Part shown: positions 1 through 8,783 of the stretch, one piece after another
How the letters are laid out: every line of letters begins with the position of its first letter
How positions within the stretch are numbered: position 1 is the first letter of the stretch
From: Affinirhizobium lemnae
GTDB taxonomy: Bacteria > Pseudomonadota > Alphaproteobacteria > Rhizobiales > Rhizobiaceae
Length of the DNA: 64,000 bases
Direction of reading: 5' to 3'
Assembly: GCF_022968395.1 (NCBI RefSeq)
Contig: NZ_JALJQZ010000001.1
Coordinates: forward strand, 62,001-126,000
Translations under genes and position numbers: made by a program
The notes under the pieces: model-generated
Told to the model about the DNA's origin: nothing
Seen by the model: only the letters and a program-made list of their open reading frames with translations
The model's database searches: none

Positions 1-413
1 CCGCAGCATTCCGCGAAACGATCGGCGTGCTCGCCCGCGGACGTGACTGGATCTGGATCAATGGCAACCATGATCCGGACGGCATTTTCGATCTGCCCGG
101 CCAGTCCCTGGACGAGCTTTTGTTGTCCGGGCTTGTTTTCCGGCACGAGCCAAGCCTGATTGCAGGACGGGGCGAAGTCGCTGGCCACCTGCACCCTTCC
201 GCCACCGTCGCGCGTCGCGGCAAATATGTCCGCCGCGCATGCTTTGCCACCGACGGCGCGCGTCTCGTCATGCCTGCCTTCGGCGTGCTCACAGGCGGGC
301 TGGATCTCAAGCACCGTGCCATGCACGGCCTGTTCGATCATGCGGCACTGATCGCACACCTCTTGGGACGCGATCGCATCTACTCGGTCCGTTTCGGTAA
401 TCTCATCGGCTGA
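1..413 (+). CDS. pdeM: Ligase-associated DNA damage response endonuclease PdeM (3' part)
   Basis: This is the C-terminal part of a metallophosphoesterase; the reading frame is open from the left edge (first full codon at base 3) and ends at 413, so the start lies outside the window. The visible part has the calcineurin-like metal-binding signatures GNHD (bases 61-75) and GHLHP (near base 187). Both match the PdeM family, which is normally encoded beside an ATP-dependent DNA ligase and a Lhr-type helicase in a proposed DNA repair cluster. The nuclease role is family knowledge. The partner genes would lie to the left and cannot be seen. The following gene is convergent and begins its stop codon directly after this one. 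Confidence 0.8.
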   Translation, partial: AAFRETIGVLARGRDWIWINGNHDPDGIFDLPGQSLDELLLSGLVFRHEPSLIAGRGEVAGHLHPSATVARRGKYVRRACFATDGARLVMPAFGVLTGGLDLKHRAMHGLFDHAALIAHLLGRDRIYSVRFGNLIG

Positions 414-1133
414 TTACCGCGTTACTTTCGCAAAGCCCTTGGCGAGAATTGGGCCTGTGGGTCGACCGGTCGGCGATCCGCCTGCCGGCTCAAGCGTGAT
501 CTCGTACAACTGCGCATCCTTGGGCGCCGGGAGGCTTGGCGGAACAAGCCTTGCAGACCGGGCCTGGGGCAGTAACCCCATGGAAACGGGTCCGGTCTCC
601 TTGCTCGGGAGCGTCCAGACCTGCATCGTCCGGTCTCCTGGCACGGAAACATCCGCCAGAAGGCGCACCACGGCTCGCTCGGTGCCGAAATCTTCGACAA
701 CGGCCTGAACCTCGCCTGTTTCATTCACCAGCACTGCGACGACCAGCGGCTCGGCTGTTCGTGTCAGGTTCCAGCCAAGGGCAACCGCCAGAACCAGGCT
801 GGCAGCGAGGCCTGCAAAACTTGTGACACGCCAGAAACCTTCATTCTGGATCGAGCGATTGTCGTTCGCGATATCGGGCTCAACCTCGGTTGTCTGCTCC
901 GACGGCACCCGTTGTTGAAGATCTCTCTCGATCCTTGTCCAAAGATCGTGCGAAACCTCTGCAGGTTCGGCTGTCATATCCAGCGGAAGAAAACGCTCGC
1001 GCGATTGTGCCACGGCTCGCCGCAGAGCGACGTTGCGCTCCAGCTCGGCCTCCACGGTCTTCATGTCAGCAGGCTCAAGCAGTCCCAGAACATAGTCGTC
1101 GGCAACAGCATCCGGCTTGGTCAGATCAATCAT
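414..1133 (-). CDS. Anti-sigma factor, RskA/SigK-regulator type
   Basis: A 239-residue membrane protein expected to hold the adjacent ECF sigma factor inactive. The N-terminal cytoplasmic part contains ADDYVLGLLEPADM, which resembles the sigma-binding segment of this class. One membrane span follows at about residues 103-125 (SLVLAVALGWNLT). The exported C-terminal part matches the anti-sigma-K factor RskA domain. The start at 1133 is chosen because it overlaps the sigma stop codon as ATGA, a typical coupled pair; an ATG at 1142 is the alternative. The signal sensed and the protease cascade that would release the sigma factor are not evident from this window. Confidence 0.85.
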   Translation of the reverse strand: MIDLTKPDAVADDYVLGLLEPADMKTVEAELERNVALRRAVAQSRERFLPLDMTAEPAEVSHDLWTRIERDLQQRVPSEQTTEVEPDIANDNRSIQNEGFWRVTSFAGLAASLVLAVALGWNLTRTAEPLVVAVLVNETGEVQAVVEDFGTERAVVRLLADVSVPGDRTMQVWTLPSKETGPVSMGLLPQARSARLVPPSLPAPKDAQLYEITLEPAGGSPTGRPTGPILAKGFAKVTR

Positions 1134-1684
1134 GCCATGCACTCCCGAAGGGAGGCGAGCCCTCGGCGTATCCAGCTCTTTGTCGTGCCGAGCGGGAGTG
1201 AAAGCCGCCCGGCAATTTCGCCATGGCTGTAGCCGCCGACATAGGCCATCAGAATGCTCTTGCGCTTTTGCTCACCAAGACCCTCGAGGCAGGAGCGCAG
1301 CCGCGACGTACGATCAAGCGCTGCCCAGGCGGTCAGAACGCTTTCAGGTTGGTCGGCTTCCTGCAGGCTCTGGATCGCGTCTTCGCTGAGGAGATCCTCC
1401 CGGCTTCCGTCTCTCAGCATGTTGAGGGCGCGGTTGCGAATAATGGCATGGATCCACCCGCGTGCGCTGCCGCGATCCGGCGCATACTGATGCGCCTTGG
1501 TCCAGATCGCAATGAAACCGTCCTGGACAACTTCTTCTGCGAGGTCGCGTCGCTTCACGATTCTCTGGGCAATGGCAACGAGGCGGCCTGCTTCCGCGTC
1601 GAAGATACGCTTCAAGGCCTGCCGGTCGCCGCGCGCACATGCGCCAAGCTCTGTCCCCAAAGGATCTGCCGTCATATCCGCCAA
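1130..1684 (-). CDS. ECF-family RNA polymerase sigma factor (SigK-like)
   Basis: A 184-residue sigma-70 family protein with only regions 2 and 4. Region 2 lies at about residues 25-95 (DLAEEVVQDGFIAIWTKA, then RGWIHAIIRNRALNMLRD). The region 4 helix-turn-helix lies at about 125-180 (YSHGEIAGRLSLPLGTTKSW). It is translationally coupled to the RskA-type anti-sigma gene, which suggests an SigK-like (ECF18/19-type) unit. A TTG start at 1684 is chosen because AGGAG lies 10 bases before it; an ATG at 1675 is possible. The gene is divergent from a secreted DUF4394 protein and shares with it a symmetric candidate promoter region, so autoregulation is likely. Confidence 0.9.
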   Translation of the reverse strand: MADMTADPLGTELGACARGDRQALKRIFDAEAGRLVAIAQRIVKRRDLAEEVVQDGFIAIWTKAHQYAPDRGSARGWIHAIIRNRALNMLRDGSREDLLSEDAIQSLQEADQPESVLTAWAALDRTSRLRSCLEGLGEQKRKSILMAYVGGYSHGEIAGRLSLPLGTTKSWIRRGLASLRECMA

Positions 1685-1716
1685 GGTGTTCGTACTCCTA
1701 ATCTATTTGTATCCTA

Positions 1717-1743
1717 ATATGGTTCTGCTGAAGATTTGGATGC
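1717..1743 (-). promoter_or_regulatory. Candidate ECF promoter for the sigma/anti-sigma operon
   Basis: On the minus strand the sequence reads GCATCC (1743-1738), 15 bases, then CCATAT (1722-1717). The GCATCCAAA element is a perfect mirror copy of the one at 1780-1788 in front of the divergent gene. The CATCC core is like the -35 box I recall for SigK-type factors. The expected start point leaves a leader of about 25-35 bases before the sigma gene. No transcript data are available. Confidence 0.5.
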
Positions 1744-1779
1744 GAGAGGACAAAAATTTGAAAAATATTTTTTGGGTCT

Positions 1780-1806
1780 GCATCCAAAGCCCTCACCTCC
1801 CGTGTC
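1780..1806 (+). promoter_or_regulatory. Candidate ECF promoter for the DUF4394 gene
   Basis: GCATCC at 1780-1785 is followed after 15 bases by CGTGTC at 1801-1806. The layout and spacing equal those of the divergent candidate promoter at 1743-1717. The gene start at 1865 lies about 50 bases downstream of the predicted transcription start. Confidence 0.5.
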
Positions 1807-1864
1807 TCATGGTCAGGAAGCGCAAAGCGAAGCGTCTTCCCCAACCGTTGAATGGGAGAACGAG

Positions 1865-2653
1865 ATGACAATGTTCAAGACACTGATGGCAGCGACTGCA
1901 CTTCTCGGCGCGTCGGCTGCACCATCTCTCGCGGCGCAGGCTGTAGGCCTTGTCGGAGACAAAACGCTGGTCATGTTCGATACGGAGAAGCCCGCTGTTT
2001 CCAAGACGGTGGAAGTTCAGGGCGTGACGAAGCTTGCGGGCATCGATCTTCGCCCGTCGAACAAGATGCTGGTTGGCGTTACCTCCGAGAACGTCATCGT
2101 CACCATTGACCCGGCCACCGGCAAGGCAACCGAAGTTGCCAAGATGGACAAGCCGCTGATGATGGGCGAGACGCCAGTTGTCGTGGACTTCAATCCCGCC
2201 GCCGATCGTCTGCGCTATATGACCGGCACGACCAATCATCGCGTCCATCCGGATACCGGCGCTGTGACCGTGGATGGCAGCCTTGCCTTCGAAGAGGGCG
2301 ATATGCACAAGGGCGAAAAGCCGAACATTGTCGGTGCTGCCTATACGAATTCATTCGGCAAGCCCGAAAAAACGGCCATGTACAACATCGATGCCACCAT
2401 TGGCGGGCTGATCCAGCAGACGAAGCCGAATGATGGAACGCTGAAGGCCGTCGGCAAACTGGGCGCCGAAAAGAAGGCGGCAAGCTATGCCTTCGATGTT
2501 CACACCTCCGCAGAAGGAAATAACACGGCCTGGCTGGTCGCAGACAATGTGCTGCACACAGTCGATCTTGAAACCGGCAAGGCGATGAAGACGGCAGAAG
2601 TCACCGGGACCAAGGGCATGATCCGCGACATCACCTTCATGCCTGCCATGTAA
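1865..2653 (+). CDS. DUF4394 domain secreted protein
   Basis: A 262-residue protein with a clear signal peptide (residues 1 to about 24, ending PSLAAQA). The mature part matches DUF4394, which is thought to form a beta-propeller-like fold; no enzymatic function is established. Visible family-like stretches include ADRLRYMTGTTNHRVHPDTG near residue 120. The ATG at 1865 is chosen because GGGAGA precedes it and the protein then begins with the signal peptide; an upstream ATG at 1736 would put the promoter inside the gene. Its position divergent from an ECF sigma/anti-sigma pair, with a shared promoter element, suggests it is the main target of that sigma factor. Confidence 0.85.
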   Translation: MTMFKTLMAATALLGASAAPSLAAQAVGLVGDKTLVMFDTEKPAVSKTVEVQGVTKLAGIDLRPSNKMLVGVTSENVIVTIDPATGKATEVAKMDKPLMMGETPVVVDFNPAADRLRYMTGTTNHRVHPDTGAVTVDGSLAFEEGDMHKGEKPNIVGAAYTNSFGKPEKTAMYNIDATIGGLIQQTKPNDGTLKAVGKLGAEKKAASYAFDVHTSAEGNNTAWLVADNVLHTVDLETGKAMKTAEVTGTKGMIRDITFMPAM

Positions 2654-2662
2654 TGCTTGCCG

Positions 2663-3481
2663 TCAGTCCTTGCGGAACAACAGGCTGGCCCCCCAGCCTG
2701 TAACGACCGCGACCATGACGCAGAACAGGCCATAGGCCAGCGGCTTCTCATGCGCCGCATCGGTAATGGCCTGTTCGAGACCAGTCTTGACCACGCGAAG
2801 AGGAAGATCCTTCTGCGCGATCAGCACGCCGCTCTTGAATAGATATGCATGCACCAGATGGACGCCGTCCGGTACATTGGCAGGCAGCCGCAGCGAAGCA
2901 CGGAAAAGACTGGAGCTTACGAAGCGAACACCCGTCGTGTCGTTCTGGTAAAGCCCTCCGCCAACTTTCAGGCGTCGATAGGCTTCGCGAAAATCCGTCA
3001 GCTGTGCTGCATTGCCGAGATAGCCGGTTGGTGAAAGCGTCATATGGTTGATGCCTAGACCAAGACGGTTGAGCTGTGCGACAGGTTGAATGTCTGTCAG
3101 CGGTTTCGTGCTGGCGATCGAATAGGACTCAGGCGTCTGCTCGAAGGTCATGGATTGGGTGTTCATCCAGATACCAAAGACGCGCTCCTTTCGCCGGACA
3201 GTGGCATAGTCCCGCGGTCCCTCAAGCGTTACCACCACGTCATACTGCCCGATGGCAAGAAAAAGCTCGTCGGCATTGTTAAGGGCGCCGAAAACGGTAA
3301 GGTCTGCGCCTCGAAAATCCGATGTGATGGCAATTTCCGTTGTGGAGGTTCCAATTTCCAGCCCCTCTTTCACCGGAGGCAGTACGCCGGGCAAACCCTG
3401 GGCTTCTGCTGTTGTCACGGGCATAGCCAGCAGGCCAGCCATCAACAGGTGTCGGACGAGCGGAAGGAGGAACTGTCTCAT
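2663..3481 (-). CDS. TIGR02186 family membrane-anchored periplasmic protein
   Basis: A 272-residue protein with an N-terminal signal peptide (to about residue 28, TTAEAQG), a periplasmic region, and a C-terminal membrane span at about residues 250-270 (CVMVAVVTGWGASLLF) ending in a short basic tail. It matches the uncharacterised family TIGR02186, found in alphaproteobacteria next to TauE/SafE exporters. The start at 3481 overlaps the stop of the upstream exporter gene as ATGA, so the two are translated together. This supports a role as an accessory subunit of the exporter, but no biochemical function is known. The gene is convergent with the DUF4394 gene, nine bases away. Confidence 0.8.
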   Translation of the reverse strand: MRQFLLPLVRHLLMAGLLAMPVTTAEAQGLPGVLPPVKEGLEIGTSTTEIAITSDFRGADLTVFGALNNADELFLAIGQYDVVVTLEGPRDYATVRRKERVFGIWMNTQSMTFEQTPESYSIASTKPLTDIQPVAQLNRLGLGINHMTLSPTGYLGNAAQLTDFREAYRRLKVGGGLYQNDTTGVRFVSSSLFRASLRLPANVPDGVHLVHAYLFKSGVLIAQKDLPLRVVKTGLEQAITDAAHEKPLAYGLFCVMVAVVTGWGASLLFRKD

Positions 3482-4404
3482 CCGCGGCCTCCGCCTATCT
3501 GCAGCGAATAGAGATCGGCTGGGGTTATGATGAGATCGATTGCGAGGCGCACGCCGACCGCCAGAACGAGAAGGGCAAGGAGGGCGCGCAATTGCTCGCC
3601 GCGCAGCTTCTGGCCCACGCGAACACCGTATTGTGCACCGATGACGCCCGCCACCATCAGAATGGTCGCCAGCACGATATCGACGGAATAGTTCGTCGCA
3701 GCCTGCACGATGGTCGTGTAGGCGGTCACGAAGATGATCTGAAAAAGCGACGTACCCACGACCACATTGGTTGGAATGCGCAGCAGATAGATCATGGCCG
3801 GAACCATGATGAAGCCGCCGCCCACACCCATCACTGAGGTCAGGATGCCAATGCCGAAGCCCAGGCCAATAACCGGGATCGCGGAGAGGTAGAGCTTGGA
3901 TTTCTTGAACCGCATTTTCAGCGGCAGTCTGTGCACCCAGTTGTGCTGGCCCGGTCGCTTCAAGGTCACTGGCTGGTTCTTCGCCGCCCGACGCATGGCT
4001 CGAAGGCTTTCCATCAGCATCAGGCTGCCGATGGTCCCCAGAAAGACGACATAGAGAAGCGAGATGATGAGGTCCAACTGGCCGAGTCGCCTGAGCCATG
4101 AAAAAATCCAGACGCCGACGGTCGCACCCGCCAGACCGCCGATCAAGAGCACGCTGCCGAGCTTCACATCCAGCGTTCCACGCCGGAAATGGCTGATTGC
4201 CCCGGAGATCGAAGAGGCGACGACCTGGTTTGCGCCGGTAGCGACAGCGACGACCGGGGGGATATTGTAGAAGATCAGAAGCGGGGTGATCAGGAAGCCT
4301 CCGCCCACACCGAACATGCCGGACAGAAAACCCACAGCTGCGCCCATGCCGAGGATGATGAAGATATTCACCGAAAGCTCTGCGATTGGCAGGTAGACTG
4401 TCAC
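3478..4404 (-). CDS. Sulfite exporter TauE/SafE (TSUP) family permease
   Basis: A 308-residue inner membrane protein with about eight membrane spans and the two internally repeated glycine motifs typical of the family (GMFGVGGGF near residue 30 and SVMGVGGGF near residue 190). TSUP proteins move sulfite, sulfoacetate or other small organosulfur anions; the substrate here cannot be read from sequence. A GTG start at 4404 (VTVYLPIAELS) is preferred because it follows AGGGG and places the first span near the N-terminus. An ATG at 4506 would add 34 basic residues. The gene overlaps the TIGR02186 gene by four bases. Confidence 0.85.
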   Translation of the reverse strand: MTVYLPIAELSVNIFIILGMGAAVGFLSGMFGVGGGFLITPLLIFYNIPPVVAVATGANQVVASSISGAISHFRRGTLDVKLGSVLLIGGLAGATVGVWIFSWLRRLGQLDLIISLLYVVFLGTIGSLMLMESLRAMRRAAKNQPVTLKRPGQHNWVHRLPLKMRFKKSKLYLSAIPVIGLGFGIGILTSVMGVGGGFIMVPAMIYLLRIPTNVVVGTSLFQIIFVTAYTTIVQAATNYSVDIVLATILMVAGVIGAQYGVRVGQKLRGEQLRALLALLVLAVGVRLAIDLIITPADLYSLQIGGGRG

Positions 4405-4657
4405 TGGAACGCCCCTGAAAACGAAAAAGCTCCGCCGTCGCGGGCGGCTTCGCGTTAAAGCATAATCCGACCGGAGTGAACGAGGATCGACAAGATTATG
4501 CTTCACAAACAGAAAGTGGAGCGCCCGCTGCGGCGTAGCGAAAAGTCCAAGTGGCCTGCGGCACGATCTGGGCGCCGCTAGCCTTGTTCGTCATGCGTCC
4601 TGCCGGGTAGCAAGTCAAATCAAACAACTCAAAAAACTGAGATTTGTCGATTTGTCC

Positions 4658-7600
4658 TTAACCGGTCGATCCGCTGACCTTTGCCTGATGCTGTTCCAGC
4701 AGCTTGCGAACAAGTTCCTCGGTAATATTGCCGTCGTCAGACATGCCGTTGCTCTTCTGGAACGACTTGATGGCGGCAATCGTCTTCTTGCCCATAAGGC
4801 CATCCGGCTGTCCCGCATCATAGCCATTCTTATTCAAGATAGCCTGAATGTTGCGGATAGCCTTGCCCATATCGATGGAGCCGGTCGAAGTCTGTGCGCC
4901 ACCAGACCATTCGGTGGGGATGTTCACGCTATTGGCGCGCTGGTCGAGAGGCTTGACCGTCCAGCTATCGGCAGCGGCTTTGGCCTTTGCAAGCTGATCC
5001 GGCTTCAGTGCCCGACCGACTTCTTCGCGCTTGTCCGCAGCATCCTTGTCTCCAGCTTTGGCCGCCACGGCAAACCACTTGTAGCTTTCCTCCAGGTTCT
5101 GGGACGTGCCGTTGCCGCGCGCAAAAAGAATGGCGAGGTTGAACTGGCTGTCTGCGATACCGAGATCGGCTGCCTTCGTGAACCAGTTGACGGCTGCCTT
5201 GTAGTCAGCGGTTCCGGTTGCGCCCGACGCATAGAGAACGGCTAGATTGTGCATGGAGCTTGCATTTCCGGCGTTGGCAGCCTTCTGGTACAGGCTCATC
5301 GCCTTCGCCAGATCGCGCTCGACGCCGGTGCCTTTTTCGTAAAGACTGCCGAGACGGTATTCCGCAGGCGCAAAGTCACGCTCGGCCGCCATCTGGTACC
5401 AGCGCGCCGCTTCCTTCGGGTCCTGCGGGACGCCATTGCGGCCCTCGGTGTAGCGGGCAGCGATCTCGAACAGAGCCTGCGGATCGCCAGACGCGGCCGC
5501 TTCGGCCAGAGGCTTCTGTGTAATGACGGTCGGCACTTCGATCGAGGCTGTCGATTTCGCAGCAGACGGGGCTGGCGCAACCGGTGAGGCCGGAACTGCC
5601 TCGACCGGTGTGGTGGGCACCGCTTGTGCTTGCGCCGGGACCGGTTCCGTCAACGGTGGTAAAGACGTCGGCGAGTTTTGCTGAAGCGCCGTGCTGTCGA
5701 CCGCGGTGCCTACGCTCGATCCACTATCGGACGAAGTGACTGTATTGCTGCTGGAAAGTGGCAGGCTCATCTGTGTCGAAGGCGATGTTTTCGTAACTGG
5801 AGGCGGTGGCGTAATGACCTTGTCCCCGCGGGTGAGGGTATTGATCAACGGAACGGTCATCAGGACGAGCAGAACTGCACCGATAGCCATCAGAATCGGG
5901 CGGCGATGACGGTTGAAGGTGCTGCGTAGGCTCCCGCCTGCGGCCGGTGCGGGAGTTGAAGACTTGCCTCGTCCTGCCTGAGCCGTCTTCGACTTCGATT
6001 GACCCGCCTTGGCAGGATCGGTTTCCTGCGCAGCGGCTTTTGCCGCACGTCGCGCGGCCGCGATGTAATCGATTCTTTCGTTGTCGCCGCCGGACGACGC
6101 CGTATTGACAGCCTGGCTTGCGCGCACCCGCTCAAGGATCTTGCGGACGTCCGGCTTGCCGGAGCCCGGCTCAAGAAGATCATTCTCGTGTTCCTGAGGT
6201 ACGACATCGACCGGATCAATAGAGGGCGCGGGTTCAACGAAGGTGCGTTCCGGCTGGGCAGAGCGCTTGCGCTCAGTTTTGGAAGCAGGCTTCAGGCGCT
6301 TTGAAAGACTGGAGAGAAAGCCAGAATTGCCTTTCGCTTTGCCGTCTGTTTCCACCGGCTCCAAGAGGTCGTCAGCCTCGGGCTCATGATAAACCGGCGC
6401 GGTTTCGCGCATCAGCTCTTCCGTATTGCGCGCAAGAACTCTCGGCTCATGTTCCACCGAGGATGGCGCAGCCATTGGCGCACGAATAGCGGACTGCGGT
6501 TCGAAGGCTCCCGGCGACGGGTAGGATGACGCCGTGCGCGCAGAGAAGTGGTCATCCATTTTGTCCAGACGGCCTGCGATCTGAACCAGGGTGCGGTGTA
6601 GGCTGTCAAACGTAGTTTGCGTCCGTTCATCCGAGGCGCGGGCAAGCTGCTCCAGATGTCGCAGATCCTCTGCCAGCCCCAGGAGTTGTGACGGGTCTGA
6701 CGCAGTACCTCCTGTCGCGGTTCCGACAGGGTTCTTGCGATAGGCTTCAACCACGGTTTCCGCAGCCTGGCGGGCAGCCTCAAGAATGTATTCGTCGCTG
6801 GTTGCCAGATAATTCTCGATGGAGGCCATGCGCTGATCGAGATCGGCAGGCAAACCCGTCTGCTCACGGGGAGCCTTCTGCATCATGCTGGTCAGATCGG
6901 CGATCTGCTGTTCAAGATGGGTAAGACCCTGCATGTCTCCGGCGGGACTGCGCGCGGTCTCGCTCAGACGCTCCGCGATTTCGTCAAGACGCTGTTCCAG
7001 CCGCTCGATGGAGTTACCGTCATTCAGCAGGCTCCGGTTGCCGGATTGGGTGCGATGCAGATGGTCTATGCGGGCAGCCAGATCGTCAAGGCGTGCAACC
7101 AGCTGATCAGCTGGCTGCTCATGCATCGCATCGATGCGGCGGGAAAGGTCAGCCAGATAGCCGGTCAGTTCTGTCTGGTTATTGCGGCCCAGGCTGGCGA
7201 CGACTTCTTCCAGCTTCTCCTCGATCCGCTGGGTTTCCTGAACCTGCGAAAGACTGTCGAATTTTTCCGTCAGATAGCTCAGGCGTTCTTCGAGACGGCG
7301 GAACGCAGCCTGTTCTTCAACGCTATCGCGCACTCGGCTATTGCTGGCGACGGCACGGCTGATTTCGTCCAGGCGCTGGTCTACCTGCGAAAAATGATCA
7401 TAGACCGTTTCCGGCAGCGGCGAGCGCGTGCCGAGATCCTCGATCACCGCCGCCAGCATCAGCACTTTGTCTTCCAACGCGCGCAGGGCAGGGCTGTCCG
7501 ACATTGTGCCAAGCTCGGCTTTGATACCGTCGATACGGTAAGCGAGCGCGATCAGCTCTTTCTGGATACCTTGCGTGTCGATGTCCTGGATACGATCCTC

Positions 7601-8557
7601 AAGCTCGTTCCAGCGGACTTCCATCCGGTGTACGCTTTCTTCGCGCGCCAGCCCATCCATCATCGCGCGAAGCTCATAGAGTTCGCCTTGAAGGCGCTGT
7701 GAACCTTCCGGCGCCTGATGATGCATGTCCTCTACGATCTGGGCCAGACGGGCCAGTTCGCTGCGCAGTTCATCGGGAAGGCGCCGATCGGTGGAGAGAT
7801 CGCGGATCGCGTGGATCTCATGTCGGACATGCTCCATCTCGCGGGAAATTCCCTCGGAGATGTCCTGCTTCAAATCCTGACGCAGCATTTGCAGCGCACC
7901 GACTAGATCGCCCACGCTATACTCCGGTGCAGGCGCCGCACGTTGGCGACGGCGCTCTTCCGGGTGGTGAGCCTCAGAACGGCGTTCCTCGGTCCGCTGC
8001 TGCTCGCGGTGCCGCTGCTCGGAGGGAGCTTCGCGGTAAGCCTGCGCTGTATAATCAGGATCGCTGGCGCGTGCGCTGACAGATCTTGCGGGGCTGCGCA
8101 TAACCGGGGTTTCCGGCTGGCGCTGAGCTTGCATGGCCGGGCGGGGCGCAGGTCGGTCCGACAGTGGCGAATAGGCCTTACTGTTTGCTTGCAGAGATAC
8201 GTGGGGCGCCCGGTCCGCTGCTGTTCTTTGTTCTTGCCGAAGTCCTTCCTCAGCGCGTGCATGGTCTTGCCTGCGTGGTTGATCGCGGTGATCGCGCTCA
8301 TCCTTTTGCTGGCCAGGTTGTTCTTGCGCAGGCTGATCGCGTCGTGGATCACGTATGCGCTCGCTTGGGCGCTCAGTATTGCCGAGTGAGCGCTGGCGTT
8401 GACGGATTTCGCTCAGGAGTTCCTTGTCGATTCTTGGTTCGCGACCCGAGGCCTTGAGCAGGCCTTCAATCCGCGCTTCGAGATTGTCGATGGTCTTGTT
8501 CAGCGCATCGAGCGAGCGTTCCCCGCGCGGATTTTGATTCAGGCGTGATCCGTTCAT
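4658..8557 (-). CDS. podJ: Polar organising protein PodJ
   Basis: A 1299-residue protein with the architecture of rhizobial PodJ. A long cytoplasmic part rich in coiled coil spans about residues 230-700. A single membrane span lies near residues 885-908 (RPILMAIGAVLLVLMTVPLI). A Pro/Ser/Thr-rich periplasmic stretch is followed by Sel1-type repeats at about 1010-1170 (AARWYQMAAERDFAPAEYRL) and a C-terminal peptidoglycan-binding domain at about 1225-1290 (GYDAGQPDGLMGKKTIAAI). In Caulobacter and Agrobacterium PodJ marks a cell pole and recruits polarity factors; in Agrobacterium it is needed for the growth pole to mature into an old pole. The gene stands alone. A perfect CtrA-type site lies 212 bases upstream. 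Confidence 0.93.
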   Translation of the reverse strand: MNGSRLNQNPRGERSLDALNKTIDNLEARIEGLLKASGREPRIDKELLSEIRQRQRSLGNTERPSERIRDPRRDQPAQEQPGQQKDERDHRDQPRRQDHARAEEGLRQEQRTAADRAPHVSLQANSKAYSPLSDRPAPRPAMQAQRQPETPVMRSPARSVSARASDPDYTAQAYREAPSEQRHREQQRTEERRSEAHHPEERRRQRAAPAPEYSVGDLVGALQMLRQDLKQDISEGISREMEHVRHEIHAIRDLSTDRRLPDELRSELARLAQIVEDMHHQAPEGSQRLQGELYELRAMMDGLAREESVHRMEVRWNELEDRIQDIDTQGIQKELIALAYRIDGIKAELGTMSDSPALRALEDKVLMLAAVIEDLGTRSPLPETVYDHFSQVDQRLDEISRAVASNSRVRDSVEEQAAFRRLEERLSYLTEKFDSLSQVQETQRIEEKLEEVVASLGRNNQTELTGYLADLSRRIDAMHEQPADQLVARLDDLAARIDHLHRTQSGNRSLLNDGNSIERLEQRLDEIAERLSETARSPAGDMQGLTHLEQQIADLTSMMQKAPREQTGLPADLDQRMASIENYLATSDEYILEAARQAAETVVEAYRKNPVGTATGGTASDPSQLLGLAEDLRHLEQLARASDERTQTTFDSLHRTLVQIAGRLDKMDDHFSARTASSYPSPGAFEPQSAIRAPMAAPSSVEHEPRVLARNTEELMRETAPVYHEPEADDLLEPVETDGKAKGNSGFLSSLSKRLKPASKTERKRSAQPERTFVEPAPSIDPVDVVPQEHENDLLEPGSGKPDVRKILERVRASQAVNTASSGGDNERIDYIAAARRAAKAAAQETDPAKAGQSKSKTAQAGRGKSSTPAPAAGGSLRSTFNRHRRPILMAIGAVLLVLMTVPLINTLTRGDKVITPPPPVTKTSPSTQMSLPLSSSNTVTSSDSGSSVGTAVDSTALQQNSPTSLPPLTEPVPAQAQAVPTTPVEAVPASPVAPAPSAAKSTASIEVPTVITQKPLAEAAASGDPQALFEIAARYTEGRNGVPQDPKEAARWYQMAAERDFAPAEYRLGSLYEKGTGVERDLAKAMSLYQKAANAGNASSMHNLAVLYASGATGTADYKAAVNWFTKAADLGIADSQFNLAILFARGNGTSQNLEESYKWFAVAAKAGDKDAADKREEVGRALKPDQLAKAKAAADSWTVKPLDQRANSVNIPTEWSGGAQTSTGSIDMGKAIRNIQAILNKNGYDAGQPDGLMGKKTIAAIKSFQKSNGMSDDGNITEELVRKLLEQHQAKVSGSTG

Positions 8558-8768
8558 GTCTAGCTCGCTCGCTTTCCGCTGCGCAACGTTCCGTCAGGTC
8601 TGCTGATCCTCACGTCCAGCATCTTGATCGGCTGACGATAGACTTCGCGCACATTCTAGGGCTTTAGCCACCGAACCTTGTTCAGGGCTTGCCCGTGCGC
8701 GAAACTGCATTGCGCCGTAGACCGAAGCGCTGGATCTTCGGTTCGGTTTCACCTTTCGCGAAACGTGG

Positions 8769-8783
8769 TTAATACTGTGTTAA
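8769..8783 (-). promoter_or_regulatory. CtrA-type binding site upstream of podJ
   Basis: TTAA at 8769-8772, seven bases, TTAA at 8780-8783: a perfect match to the CtrA recognition pattern. It lies 212 bases before the podJ start codon. podJ is under cell-cycle control by CtrA and other factors in Caulobacter, so the site is plausible here; binding is inferred from the motif only. Confidence 0.6.

Noticed and set aside
2663-4099. Longer version (478 codons) of the TIGR02186 gene reaching into the exporter gene
   Set aside because: The extra N-terminal part is an out-of-frame reading of the exporter; the shorter start gives a signal peptide and an ATGA overlap.
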